Source: Microglena sp. YARC (lineage: Eukaryota > Chlorophyta > Chlorophyceae > Chlamydomonadales > Chlamydomonadaceae). From it: a stretch of DNA of 64,000 nt. The stretch lies in NCBI GenBank assembly GCA_022414725.1, contig CM039462.1, positions 19,371,868-19,435,867 on the forward strand, given 5' to 3'. The notes beneath the pieces are model-generated. The model saw only the letters and a list, made by a program, of their open reading frames with translations. It did no database searches and was not told the origin of the DNA. Both the position numbers and the translations under genes were made by a program. This document shows, in pieces, positions 43,090 through 55,500 of the stretch; position 1 is the stretch's first letter, and each line of letters begins with the position of its first letter.

Positions 43090-43960
43090 TCCATTCTTGT
43101 GTTGCCTTGTTCAGGACCATCGCCAAAGGCCGCGCTTCAGCACACGATAACAAGAATCCCATTTCTTGTGTTGCCTGTTCAAGCGACCTCTGCCATCCAC
43201 TAAAGTATGGGTACACCAAGAATATTAATCCCCAATTCTTGTGTTGCCCTGTATCAGGGGACCCTGCCACACACTAACAAATAGTAACCCGGCATTTCTT
43301 GTGTTGCCATGTAAGGACCTGCCATCACACTAACTAGATACCCAATCTTAGTGTTGGCAGCCTGCACAGGAAACCCCTGCCGATCATCACACGTAATCAG
43401 AATACCCAATTCTTGTGTTGGCCTGTCACAGGACCCTGCAGCCATTCAAAACACTAACAGAATACCCAATTCTTGTGTTGCCTGTACAGGAGCCCTGCCA
43501 TCAGCACTAAACAGAATACCCAATTCTTGTGTTGCTGTACAGGGACCGTACCAGGACCCGTGCCATACACTAACAAGAAATACCACAATTCTTCTATTGT
43601 GTTTGCCTGTAGCAGAACCCTGCCATCACACTAACCAGAATTACCCAATTCCTTTGTGGTTGCCATGTACAGGAATGGACCTGCCATTCACACTAACGAG
43701 AATACCGCAATTCTTGTGTTGCCTGTACAGGACCCTGCATCACACTAACAGAATAACCAAATTCTTGTGTTCGGGCTGTAGAGGAACCCTGCCATCACAC
43801 TAACAGAAAATCACCCAATTTTGTTTGGTTGCCTGTAAGCGAGGACCCTGCCATCACACTGAACAGATAACCTCAATTCGGTGTTGTTGCCTGTACAGGA
43901 ACCCTGCTGCCATCTACAACATAACTAGAATACCCAATTCTTGTGTTGCCTGTACAGCCT
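43090..43960. repeat. Noisy tandem array of acceptor-like units
   Basis: About 15 units of AATTCTTGTGTTGCCTGTAC, AGGACCCTGCCATCACACTA, with frequent single-base insertions and deletions. The unit again ends in a CAG acceptor-like site, and a GC-rich open frame (YHKGRLQAPDSVPYYTLSQC) follows the last one at 43961. Confidence 0.8.
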
Positions 43961-45300
43961 GCTACCACAAGGGCCGGCTTCAAGCACCCGATTCGGTGCC
44001 CTACTACACGCTCTCCCAGTGCGGCAGCTTGGTGCATCACCCGGTGGCGACTGGACCTTAGCGGCGGACTCTGGGGGACGTGGGGGCGTAACCCCTCACC
44101 CTCAACACCCACGTACCCAAGAGCTGGTGGGTGCCGGCAATCAAGCTCCCCAACGGTCCTCCCGCCTCTGGGTGGACCTGGATGTCAGTCCGGTCGATAG
44201 CTGAGGCTGGTGGCCACGCAAGTACCACGTCTGGAGGTGACCCCTACCCTTGGCGCTTGTTAAAGAGGACCTAGGGGAGGGCCAAGTTTTGACAAGAGCA
44301 AGCCAGAACACTGGAATAGGTGACTCTCCCTGTGGCTGGTACCGCCCCTTCGGCTGCGGTGAAAGCCCTTCGCCCATCGCGGCAGGATGGGGCAGGCCCT
44401 GAAGCCCAGGTAGGGAAGGAAGGGGGAGGCTGGGAAGAAACATCGTCGAGAGGCTGCCTCAGCTCCACCGACACAAAGGCGCAGGAGCAGCAGGGAGCAT
44501 GCGCAACGGAGAGGACAGGGGGCTGCGAAGAAGGAGGATGGGCTGGTGGAAGAAGAATTCGTGAGCTGACTAGCCCACTGGCTGCAGGCGCAGGCAGAAA
44601 AGCACCGAGGCAGCTAATTAGAATTATCAAGGTGTGTGAAGAGAAGGATGGGGGAGAGGGGGTCTACAAACGATGAGAGACCGAGAGCTGTGGAGATGGA
44701 GGCAGGAGGGTGTTGTCGCAGTCAGAGTGGTCAGGATCTGATCCGGATCAGGATTCTGAGTGGGTAGTCCTCGCGCCCTCTACTATAGTGCTTCTCCTCC
44801 CACGGAAGGGTGAGAAGGGCCAGCCCACGCCAGCCGGACTGCAACTGAGAGTGAAATCAAGAAATGTGGCATGAGCTCCAATCGACGAAGGCCGAGCCGA
44901 CAGGCGGCTTTAGGGGAGCAGGAGGTCAGACTGGGAAGGGCGAGGGGGATAGGGGGTGAATGATGGGGATGCCGATTCTGACTCTGAGGATGCTCCTGAG
45001 GCCAGGAGCAAAGCTGGGGTAGAGACAGCAACCTCCCTGACAATGCGCCGCCGTGCTTTTCTGTTGAGTAGACCAGGTTGAAAATAAGGCTTTGGTTGGT
45101 GGGGAGCTGGACTAGCGTGTGGGTATACCCTCTTGGTGGTGGGTGGCGCCCGGCGCAAGCAAAAGAGAGCTGGCACGCGCCCCTCAACCTCCACGCCGGC
45201 ATCATTTACTTCCATCTGGGTAGATATCTGGGCAGGCGGAAGGGAAGGGCGGGGGTGATGGATATGGATTGGATTGTAAACCAACCCACCTACCTGGTTT
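43961..45300. other. GC-rich island, unassigned
   Basis: Base composition rises sharply. Several overlapping open frames of 80-140 codons occur on both strands, none with a recognised domain. It could be exons, or part of a retroelement's 5' region; I cannot decide. Ends near 45300 with the dispersed CAAACGGGCTGCCCCCTCAA motif. Confidence 0.4.
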
Positions 45301-45458
45301 TTTAGGCCAACTCAGGTGGCTCGGGCTCACTCGTCCTTCCAATGCCAATCCATCGCAAGCAAACGGGCTGCCCCCTCAACCTTACGTCCCACGTAATAGA
45401 GGGGTGTGACATGGCATGTATTTATTCTTGTTATGATCAATGACTTGTCGCTCATCTC

Positions 45459-46102
45459 TAGGGTTGGTAAGCAAACGTATATTTTTATTTTCTATAGAGC
45501 CGGTATAACGTATCCAATATTAAAGTACTAAAACGTATAGGTAAATTAGGCACTTCTTGAGAAAATAACGTTTACATGGTTTTAAGTGTATGCTCGCGTA
45601 GCTAATTTCATTGGGCGTATGGCATCACATCTAAACTCTCAGAAAAATAATCTGGCAAGTTTAGGTTGCTCCAAATCTCAGAAAGAAATACAGGCCAGTA
45701 GCGCGGTGCAAATCTAAGGGAGCCTTAAATGCCTAGTTGGGTCTATTATAATAACTGATAGAGTGGAATAATAATATAAGTACAAAGTACACATAGGTAT
45801 TTTTGTTCAAATTTTGTCCATCATTCACATTGCAACTGGCTTGCACCATAAATCCTCTCAAGCCCAGTTAAGCCCACGTGGCAGGCACAACAGCTGTGGG
45901 AATGGACGGCTGGTGGCGCTCGAGATATGTGTGCATCCTGGCTATTCTAACGATCATCATTAGGCCATGTTTATTAAAAATTATGCTTGGTGAATGGGTG
46001 GGTGTTTATTGGCATTTATTGCTGCTAGAGGAGGTCAAAAGCTTCCCACTGTCGAGTATAAATCTAAACTCAAATAATAATGAACCGAAGAAGTTAAGTG
46101 CC
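45459..46102. mobile_element. hAT-like element family C, truncated by the assembly gap
   Basis: Starts TAGGGTTGGTAAGCAAACG and follows the 16095-16813 copy nearly base for base to AAGAAGTTAAGTGCC, where the gap begins. The expected target copy CTCATCTC on the right is not visible. Confidence 0.85.
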
Positions 46103-47102
46103 NNNNNNNNNNNNNNNNNNNNNNNNNNNNNNNNNNNNNNNNNNNNNNNNNNNNNNNNNNNNNNNNNNNNNNNNNNNNNNNNNNNNNNNNNNNNNNNNNN
46201 NNNNNNNNNNNNNNNNNNNNNNNNNNNNNNNNNNNNNNNNNNNNNNNNNNNNNNNNNNNNNNNNNNNNNNNNNNNNNNNNNNNNNNNNNNNNNNNNNNNN
46301 NNNNNNNNNNNNNNNNNNNNNNNNNNNNNNNNNNNNNNNNNNNNNNNNNNNNNNNNNNNNNNNNNNNNNNNNNNNNNNNNNNNNNNNNNNNNNNNNNNNN
46401 NNNNNNNNNNNNNNNNNNNNNNNNNNNNNNNNNNNNNNNNNNNNNNNNNNNNNNNNNNNNNNNNNNNNNNNNNNNNNNNNNNNNNNNNNNNNNNNNNNNN
46501 NNNNNNNNNNNNNNNNNNNNNNNNNNNNNNNNNNNNNNNNNNNNNNNNNNNNNNNNNNNNNNNNNNNNNNNNNNNNNNNNNNNNNNNNNNNNNNNNNNNN
46601 NNNNNNNNNNNNNNNNNNNNNNNNNNNNNNNNNNNNNNNNNNNNNNNNNNNNNNNNNNNNNNNNNNNNNNNNNNNNNNNNNNNNNNNNNNNNNNNNNNNN
46701 NNNNNNNNNNNNNNNNNNNNNNNNNNNNNNNNNNNNNNNNNNNNNNNNNNNNNNNNNNNNNNNNNNNNNNNNNNNNNNNNNNNNNNNNNNNNNNNNNNNN
46801 NNNNNNNNNNNNNNNNNNNNNNNNNNNNNNNNNNNNNNNNNNNNNNNNNNNNNNNNNNNNNNNNNNNNNNNNNNNNNNNNNNNNNNNNNNNNNNNNNNNN
46901 NNNNNNNNNNNNNNNNNNNNNNNNNNNNNNNNNNNNNNNNNNNNNNNNNNNNNNNNNNNNNNNNNNNNNNNNNNNNNNNNNNNNNNNNNNNNNNNNNNNN
47001 NNNNNNNNNNNNNNNNNNNNNNNNNNNNNNNNNNNNNNNNNNNNNNNNNNNNNNNNNNNNNNNNNNNNNNNNNNNNNNNNNNNNNNNNNNNNNNNNNNNN
47101 NN
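46103..47102. other. Assembly gap of exactly 1000 N
   Basis: A run of 1000 N, a placeholder size. Order and distance across it are uncertain. Confidence 1.
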
Positions 47103-50100
47103 TCATCATATGGCAAATGGTAGGAATAACAAAACTTCCAGTCTCAAACACCTTCACCACCGTCCCAACCACTCCCCGTGAAGATAGAACAAGAAACAAG
47201 GATTATGTCACGTCACCTGCAGTAATCACCCATCGTTGCCCAGATGTTTCACTTGCACTTACCACTCCCGGACCATAGCACTGGTTTTTCCCCACATCTG
47301 CTCCACATCTGTCCCTACCAGCTGCGACTGGTACCTGCCGACACCCTGCCTACTACAATAGGAAACCGCAAGGCTCTGCGCCTCCCTGTGGCATTGGGAA
47401 ATTGGCTAACTTAATCTAGAGACAAGGGAAGAGGATATGAATGGCGATACGGTGATTTAGTATTTGTTACTGAGCTGAGTGATTAATCCCTCATAACGTG
47501 ATGATCTATCTATATGATCGTGAGTAATATTCTTGACATCGCCCGTCATCCCCCAAGAGAGTACCACTTAGGTCACAGATCTGTATATTGTTGCTCTGAT
47601 CTGACTATTCATTGAACCTGATCATTATCATATATCATTTGGTTGCCACTAAACCTCTGAGGTGACTAACTGTATATATGATCTCTCTGACCTGATACGT
47701 TCTGATCATGGTGCATTTCTCATGTACTTGATGCTTGTATATGGACCATGCACAAATTACTAACGTACAGATGACAATGGTGCAAAGACCACTCACTTTA
47801 TGCTCACGAATGTGCTAGATGTACTGCAATGCATCAGTGTATTTGCTCCATGCAAAGTGAAGCGTAGCGGTACCCTCGCTGACGGTGGATTACAATTGAC
47901 TCTAAACAACACTCATGCATGCCTGATCTGAAGTATTTGATTTGACTTCACACTGATCTGATCTGTTCGCAGAACAGCTGTTTTGCGTGCACTCACAGCG
48001 CCGAGATAATTACATTGACCCCCCCTTCATTCACATCAGATCCCCAGATAAGTGAGCGATACCGCTCGCTTCCTGAATTAAATCTGCATGTACTATTATT
48101 GTTCTGAATTGATCTGCAAGCCATCCTCGTCCCACCTTTCCCTCCTAAACAATTTTCTACCTACCCAGCAGCTCCCTAGTGTATGCTAATGACCTGGCAT
48201 TCCCCCAGCAGCCCCTACAAGCTCTTTAGCTCTCACCAAGCCAGCAACCTGCATCAGGTATTGTCCCTGGATGACCTCACCCAGCACTTTTTTTTTTTTG
48301 CGTTACCCCCCTGCGCTGCTTGTCATTTTTTAAAATAGAATGAACACTCTAGGAATTTAAATCCCGTCCTCCATGTACTAACACAAGCAGTTTGACAAAT
48401 TTGGTTTTCTGCCACCTGTGGCGCTCTATGACATGCTGCTTCTTCAATCTGATTTCTCTAGCATCTGTACCTCCATCTGAAAGACAGTTATATTACTTCA
48501 AGCCAACCTTCTTATATCTTATAACTGATACTGGAAGTACCTCATCATATCCTTCCATCTGAGACTGAGAATGATACCTAGCGTGGGATGTTCTACCTTA
48601 AGTTATTTCTCATAATGTCACCGTAATTTTTTGGATTCATTCGAGAGCCCCAAATGATGGGGAATAGTATGCTGACCTTATTGTATTTCTCTTCGTTTCT
48701 GATTCCCTAGTTGTCAAGGCCTTGCTGCACCTTCCTGGCAGCTCCACAGCTGGAATCCAGTCTTATCTAGATTGATTCTTATCTCTTGTATAATCTTGCA
48801 GCTTCCTGCAGCCTCCTAGGAGTCCACCCCAGCGCCCCCCTGCAGTTTATATCTTAGCACGATTACCTAGCTTGAGATCTAGCATGACAGACACCCTGGC
48901 AGCTATCAAGCTGGAATCCAGTCCATGTTAAATGTATCTTTGCCTGAAGTGCACCTTATCCCTTGACTAGGATTCCCCTCTTGCTCTGTTACCTTCAACA
49001 TGTACATCTGAGCTCTCTCCTAGCCTAGTATGACTACCTTCCAAGCTTGCCCCATGCTTCTTGGTAATCACATTATTACTTATCAGAATATTTTACACTC
49101 TAGACTTCCCTGTTTACTCTTGAACCTTTAAATTCCATGAATTCTTCTGAATGAAGAATACACGGAATTGGGGGATGTTATATAGCTGTTCTCCCGGTCA
49201 GCTAGAGTGTTCTTGGGGCGCCAGGCCTTCCGCAGGAAGCTTCTATAGTAGTGCCTCTGCCCGTTAGGGCCCGGCACCAACCCGGCAGGCAGTACCCTAA
49301 GTACGTCCCTTTTCCCTTGCTCTATACCTACATGCCGCCTGGCATGCTATCACGATTGTAAGCTCAGCGCCATAGTCCATTCCCTGTGTCAGTACTAACG
49401 ATATAATACTCCGGAAAGCTTAAGGGACTGGGTAGCACTCCAGTATATGAGAAATGCTCTTCGAATGCTGATCCACAATTCCACACGCATACGTATATGT
49501 ATATACGGCATGTATGAATATATAGTAATGTATGGTATACGCGCTCAGGATCCCCCCACCCCCCAATACCTAAATGGAAAAGTGGAGGCCACTGCCCGAC
49601 CGGTGAAGTTGTGAGTGGGCGAATTTTTGTATTGAAAGTATTTTGACCCCAGGGAGTGGGATCCCAAGTAACACAAATAGCAGGGTGCCCGGGCCCCCCT
49701 AGTGGTCGGCCCAACTGACCTGATAAGGCAATTGTAGCGAGCGCGAGTAACATATCTGACTCGAAATAGACCAACATAGCCGGCAGTTTTTGTTTAGCTG
49801 CGAATTTTTGCATTACGCGATGAAACCCATTGCTTTCGGAATCAGCCCTGCGATGAAACCCATAATTTCGAGACTCGGCCCTGTGAGCTAGATTTGGCCT
49901 GAAATCTGATCTGGTCTGGACTGACCAGGCTTTTGAAAAAAACAACCTCAGAGCCGCCTTGGGCTGTAAACAATACATACACTTACAACCTATTATACGG
50001 TAATCATAGGATCATTTTCCACTGTAGCATGAACTCAGGGACCCCGTCGGTAGGACGATTGCTTGGGGTTAAGTTCATCAATGCTTTTTCGGTTTAGCCC

Positions 50101-50214
50101 CTCCTGTCACGGCAGAGAAAATACCTTCAGCCTATTTGGCCTAACCCTGGACTGTAACTACATACACACATGCATACATAGTCGTCATGCATGGCCAGAC
50201 AGCCATGCGTGTTG
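47103..50214. other. Unrecognised region with a possible LTR-like motif
   Basis: Almost free of long open frames and tandem repeats, unlike the rest. At 49166-49190 a purine run AATTGGGGGA is followed by TGTTATATAGCTG, as at a polypurine tract/3' LTR junction of Copia-type elements. No second LTR or pol domain was found. Frequent stops suggest an old remnant. Confidence 0.3.
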
Positions 50215-50395
50215 CATGTATGTAGGGAACGGCAACATGATATCACACAATTTCATGTCATCATACGATATCATATGATGCCGGCAGTATAACGAGGCTA
50301 AAGTTACCATGTATATACATATCATATGATGCAATTTGTATGATATCATCCTCGCCTTCGATCAAAATCATGATATGCCGGTCCCTACATATATG
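50215..50395. mobile_element. hAT-like MITE family B
   Basis: Element 50223-50387, TAGGGAACGGC to GCCGGTCCCTA, flanked by CATGTATG and CATATATG (7 of 8). Confidence 0.83.
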
Positions 50396-50424
50396 TACCC
50401 TATGATTTTGAGCAAGGTTGGAAG

Positions 50425-50459
<35 letters not shown>

Positions 50460-50486
50460 ACTCGATGTTTTGGGCTTGCCTTAGGT

Positions 50487-50696
50487 CATCTATGCAGGGT
50501 ACTTCAAAGCGCGCGCGGCAGCGCGTTTTTGCGCACGCTTTTTGAGCCCCACTGCGCTTTTCACGTAGTTTTTTCAGCACCCTGTGGGCGCAGCGCGCAG
50601 TTTTGCGCTTTTTGCACTACAAAGCGCTGACCAATTTGACGGCTGTGTGCTTTAAGCGCTGACCAATTTGACAAAATGTAGTACCCTGCATCTATG
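50487..50696. mobile_element. hAT-like MITE family E with perfect 8-bp target duplication
   Basis: Element 50495-50688 begins CAGGGTACTTC and ends GTAGTACCCTG, flanked by CATCTATG at 50487-50494 and 50689-50696. The GC-rich interior (GCGCGCGGCAGCGCG) is palindromic. Preceded by a C run at 50427-50459. Confidence 0.9.
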
Positions 50697-51045
50697 GCCT
50701 GTTTAGGACAAAAATGTACTGCAATGTAATGTTATATGTTTTTGTGGTCCCCAATGCAAGCAAACGGGCCAGCCCCTCAACCTCACGCCTAGTAATAAGG
50801 CACACTATCTATTCCTTTCTTTCTTTGTAACATGTTAAATATACACCAAAGTGAACATATTTTCATACTAAAGGGACTATACGGTAGCTGGCTTGATTAT
50901 ATTAGGTGGAAATCACTCTCTCTCACACACACACACACATACCCACACCCCCCACACACACTCACACCCCCACACACATACCCACACCCCCCCACACACT
51001 CACACCCCCACACACATACCCACACTCACACCCACACACCAAAAT

Positions 51046-51971
51046 CATTTCAAGAACAGGGGAAAATAGCAATAGCCCGCAACTTGTTAGGACATTCAAA
51101 AGCATCAGACCGCAGACCCTTATGCTACTTGCGGAAGCTCCCAATACGCTGCTATGGTGCCTCCTTCGCTTTCCTTGGGTAGACCCAAGGATAAGGATGG
51201 AGCCATAACCAAGTTCACGCTCATAAGCATCAGACAGCAGATCCTTTAGCTAGAGGCTTAAGCTCCCAAGACGCTGCTATGGTGCCTCCTTCGCTTTCCT
51301 TGGGTAGAACCAAGGATAAGGATGTTGCCATAACCAAGTTCACGCTCATAAGCATCAGACCGCCGATGCTTTGGCTTAAGCTCCCAATACGCTGCTATGG
51401 TGCCTCCTTCGTTTCCCTTGGGTAGACCCAAGGATAAGGATGGAGCCATAACCAAGTTCACGCTCATAAGCATCAGACAGCAGATCCTTTAGCTAGAGGC
51501 TTAAGCTCCCAAGAGGCTCCTATGGTGCCTCCTTCGTTTTCCTTGGGTAGACCCAAGGATAAGGATGGAGCCATAACCAAGTTCACGCTCATAAGCATCA
51601 GACAGCAGATCCTTTAGCTAGAGGCTTAAGCTCCCAAGAGGCTGCTATGGTGCCTCCTTCGTTTTCCTTGGGTAGACCCAAGGATAAGGATGGAGCCATA
51701 ACCAAGTTCACGTTCATAAGCATCAGATTGCAGATCCTGATGCTACAGGCGGAAGCTCTCAAGAGGCTGCTATGGTACCTCCTTCGTTTTCCTTGGGCAC
51801 AACCAAGGTTAAGGATGTTACCGTAACCAAGTTCACACTCATAAGCATCAGACCGCATACCCTTTGGCGAAAGCTCCCAAGACGCTGCTATGGTGCCTCC
51901 TTCGTTCTCCTTGGGTAGAACCAAGAATACGGATGTAACCGTAACCGTAACCAAGTTCACGCTCATAAGCA
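51046..51971 (-). repeat. About seven downstream copies of the ABC transporter gene's 3' end
   Basis: Reading the minus strand, units of about 120 bp repeat GGTTCTACCCAAGGA...GGAGGCACCATAGCAGC, GGGAGCTTAAGCC and a stretch of 3' sequence (TGCTTATGAGCGTGAACTTG). They follow the stop codon of the last exon, like the copies after the kinase gene. Confidence 0.9.
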
Positions 51972-52133
51972 TCAGACTGCCGATGCTTTGGCTAGGGGCT
52001 TAACCTCCCAAGACGCTGCCACAGTGCCTCCATCCTTGTCCTTGGGTAGAACCTCCAGCATTTTCCTGTGGAACTCTTTCAGAGTGGGACGATGCCCGAC
52101 ACTGACATAGGTGATGCCAGATCGTTCAAGCTC
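51972..52133 (-). CDS. ABC transporter last exon, H-loop
   Basis: Acceptor CCTGTGCAG; 53 codons plus TGA. Reads [20 protein letters not shown] then [16 protein letters not shown]. Copies of its start and acceptor lie upstream in the intron at about 52360-52400 and 52640-52700. Confidence 0.92.
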   Translation of the reverse strand, partial: ELERSGITYVSVGHRPTLKEFHRKMLEVLPKDKDGGTVAASWEVKPLAKASAV

Positions 52134-52547
52134 CTGCACAGGGGAACACACACGTGTTACATGAAGCTGGAGATGATGACGACCCCCCCCCCCCACCCCC
52201 CACCCACCCACCCACAAACATACACCCACACCACTCACACCCACAAACATCCACACCCACACACCACACTCACCCACACACACAAACATCCACACACACA
52301 CACCACACTCACCCACACACACAAACATCCACAGACACACACACCACACATACACTGACATAGGTGGTACCAGATTGTTCAAGCTCCTGCATTGTGCGAT
52401 TGTTTGGGGTTCAGTTCACCAATGCTTTTTCTTTTTAAGCCCTTCCTATCACGGTTGGGCAAGTCCCTTTAGACTAGACTGTAAAATACATACATAGGAA
52501 GACACATGTGTTACATGCAGCTGTAGATGACGACGACAAGGACGACT

Positions 52548-52594
<47 letters not shown>

Positions 52595-55500
52595 CCACAC
52601 CACACACACGCACACCACACTGACACACACACTGTGACATAGGTAATCCCAGATTGTTCAAGCTCATGCACAAGGGGAGACACTCCTGATACATGAAGCT
52701 GTAGATAACGACGACCCTCCCCCCCCCACCCACACACCCACACACCCCACACACCCTCGCACCCACACAATCTTTTCATCAAACATAAAGACTTGCCTAC
52801 GGCGGTACTAGCTATAGGCAGCTACATAGTTTGAGACCCACTTTTAGGGGGGAAATAACATTTGCCAACACTTAATCTTGCCAATACTTAAGGCCCATGC
52901 GGTACTCCGTATAAATCGTACTATAACAGCTTGTGCATCTTTCATTAAGGAGGCTGCCACTGTTAATTGACGAACATAACACGACCTCCTAGAGCAAGTT
53001 TATATTTAATTCCACAAAAAGTTTTCTCGCGGGCGAATGTGTATACACCATAGCCATTGGCATTCCTGGCGATGTAACTTATTAGTAGTACGAAAAAAGA
53101 CAGCACGAATAAGACGAATGAATACAAATGGTTGAAGAATGAAGATAAGAGCTACGAATAAGATACAGGGGGCTGGTACTTGGGGAGCCAGTACTTGAGG
53201 GGACAAAGCTCTTCATAAAGTCTCATTGACTACCCCTGGTCTGTATTTTTATTTTGTCTCAACCAACATTCCTAGTTAATTTGGGACCAATGAGAGAAAG
53301 TCTATTTTGCCTTTGAACTGCACTACCCTGGTCTGTACAAATACATTCAGGTAATGATAACGCTTGGTGGGGCGTGGTGTTAAGGGAGCCCATCGTACGC
53401 GGGTTGGGAGCGGTCTTCTGCCTCAACTGGACAAGCTACCATCGCGTTTGGAAAATAAAAACGACCAGCAACGCCAAGAGCGACCGAAGGGGGAATCGAA
53501 CCCTCGACTCTTCATCCTCTAAGTGAAATACATATATTTCAGTCACAAACAAGAACAGGCAATGCAACAGAATGCACAAAGCAGGTGTGCGCCCAAGGTT
53601 GTATCAATGAGGCCTTGTTGTGTTGTCTGCAGGCGTAGGGTAACAGTTCACCAACAGACAACGGCCTCAAATATAAACAAATATATGCATACATACATCA
53701 GGGGGCCCTCAGGAAGTTTTTTTCATATACCTATGCCGGAAGTTTTTGTAATCAGCCTGACCCCCCCCCCCCCCCCCTCCCCCCCCCCCAAAGGCCCATA
53801 TCTTCTTCAAAAATTATAATTTGGGGTCAAAGTAAGGTCTGTAGTGATCTCCTTGACGAGCTCTATCCATTTGTGGTCTTACATTTGGATTTGGCAACAT
53901 GGTCAAGCAAACACCCTTTCCTAGTCCTAATTCTGATCTGAGCTACCTAGTGTTGGTGTTTGAGAATTTGAAGGTGGCGTTAAGCCTAAGTCGCATGCCC
54001 AAGTACCCGTATACCCAAGAAGTTTGGGGAGGAAAGATTGAGTTTCTGGTTTGACCCAACCTTCACACTTGGTGCACTTAGAACCTGTGGAGGTCACTAC
54101 TCAAGCACTACCATGACACGTTTACTCATTCTCGAAAACATTCGCGGAGTCGGAATGCTCTCGCCTAACCAGTTTTGTGGGTATGCTTAACTTTGTCAGA
54201 TTCCGTCTGGTGAGGAAGTTACGAAGATATTTCCGAAACCGGCTCGACCCCTGGATGAGGATCTGCCAGCCTGGCAGGTGCCTCGACTTGGATCTAGACA
54301 GGATCTAGAGGATCACGCCTCCATATTTACTCGCTGTCGGAAATAAGGGTGGATTCGGAAAGATCTCGCCGAGCTTGTGTCATAGGTCTGCTTAATTTTA
54401 GCAGAGACCGAGTACTGAGGAAGTTTTGGCCTCTAACAGTCTTCACCAGAGGAAATTTCTGAAAGCCGTCGGACCCCCCCCCCCCCCCCCCCTCTTTTTA
54501 AGGGGTCGATATCTACCCCACCCCGACACATTTTTCGACTTTTGTCGATGGTTCCGGGGCTTACGACCCCTTCCGGCCCCGATTCCTGCATGCGGTACAA
54601 GAGAAACATCCTGAGGGCCCCCCGACATACATATATATATATATATATAAATATAAAGTCACTCACGTCTTACAGTAGCATTGATAGGGTGGTGCCCAGT
54701 GCAGGGTTCAAGCCAAAGCATAATTGTAAAAATAAACTTGACCCAATCTCTTCATAGGGTTGCTGGTTTCTGTACCGTGTCCCACTTCTGGGGTGAAAGC
54801 AAGGGCAGTTGGCTTGGCGCCAAACTGACCAGGCCTGGGTTGCTGGTTTGTGTACCGTGTCCCACTTCTGGCGTGAAAAGCAAGGGCAGTTGGCTTGGCA
54901 CCAAACTGACTAGGCCAGGGTCGCTGGTTTGTGTACCGGGTCCCACTTCTGGGGTGAAAAGCAAGGGCAGTTGGCTTGGCACCAAACTGACCAGGCCAGG
55001 GTCGCTGGTTTGTGTACCGTGTCCCACTTCTGGGGTGAACAGCAAGGGCAGTTGGCTTGGCACCAAACTGACCAGGCCAGGGTCGCTGGTTTGTGTACCA
55101 TGTCCCACTTCTGGGGTGAACAGCTAGGGCAGTTGGCTTGGCACCAAACTGACCAGGCCAGGGTCGCTGGTTTGTGTACCATGTCCCACTTCTGGGGTGA
55201 ACAGCAAGGGCAGTTGGCTTGGCACCAAATTGACCAGGCCAGGGTCGCTGGTTTGTGTACCGTGTCCCACTTCTGGGGTGAACAAGTTCTATGCAGTGCC
55301 GCAAGCGACGCTACAAATGTAATTTTTCATAGGACCTACTCCTACTAGACTGAAGCTGGTTGAGCTACCACCAGACTGGGTGAAATACATAAGGGATCGC
55401 AGCACTGACTGACAAGTTCTATGCAGCGTCGCCTGCGAAGCTACAAATTGGCGGAAAGTGTTCGCGATGGAGCGACAGGTGGCAACGGAAGCGAGTTAGT

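Noticed and set aside
46006..47199. ORFs of 340-466 codons across the gap
   Set aside because: They consist mainly of N and have no meaning.
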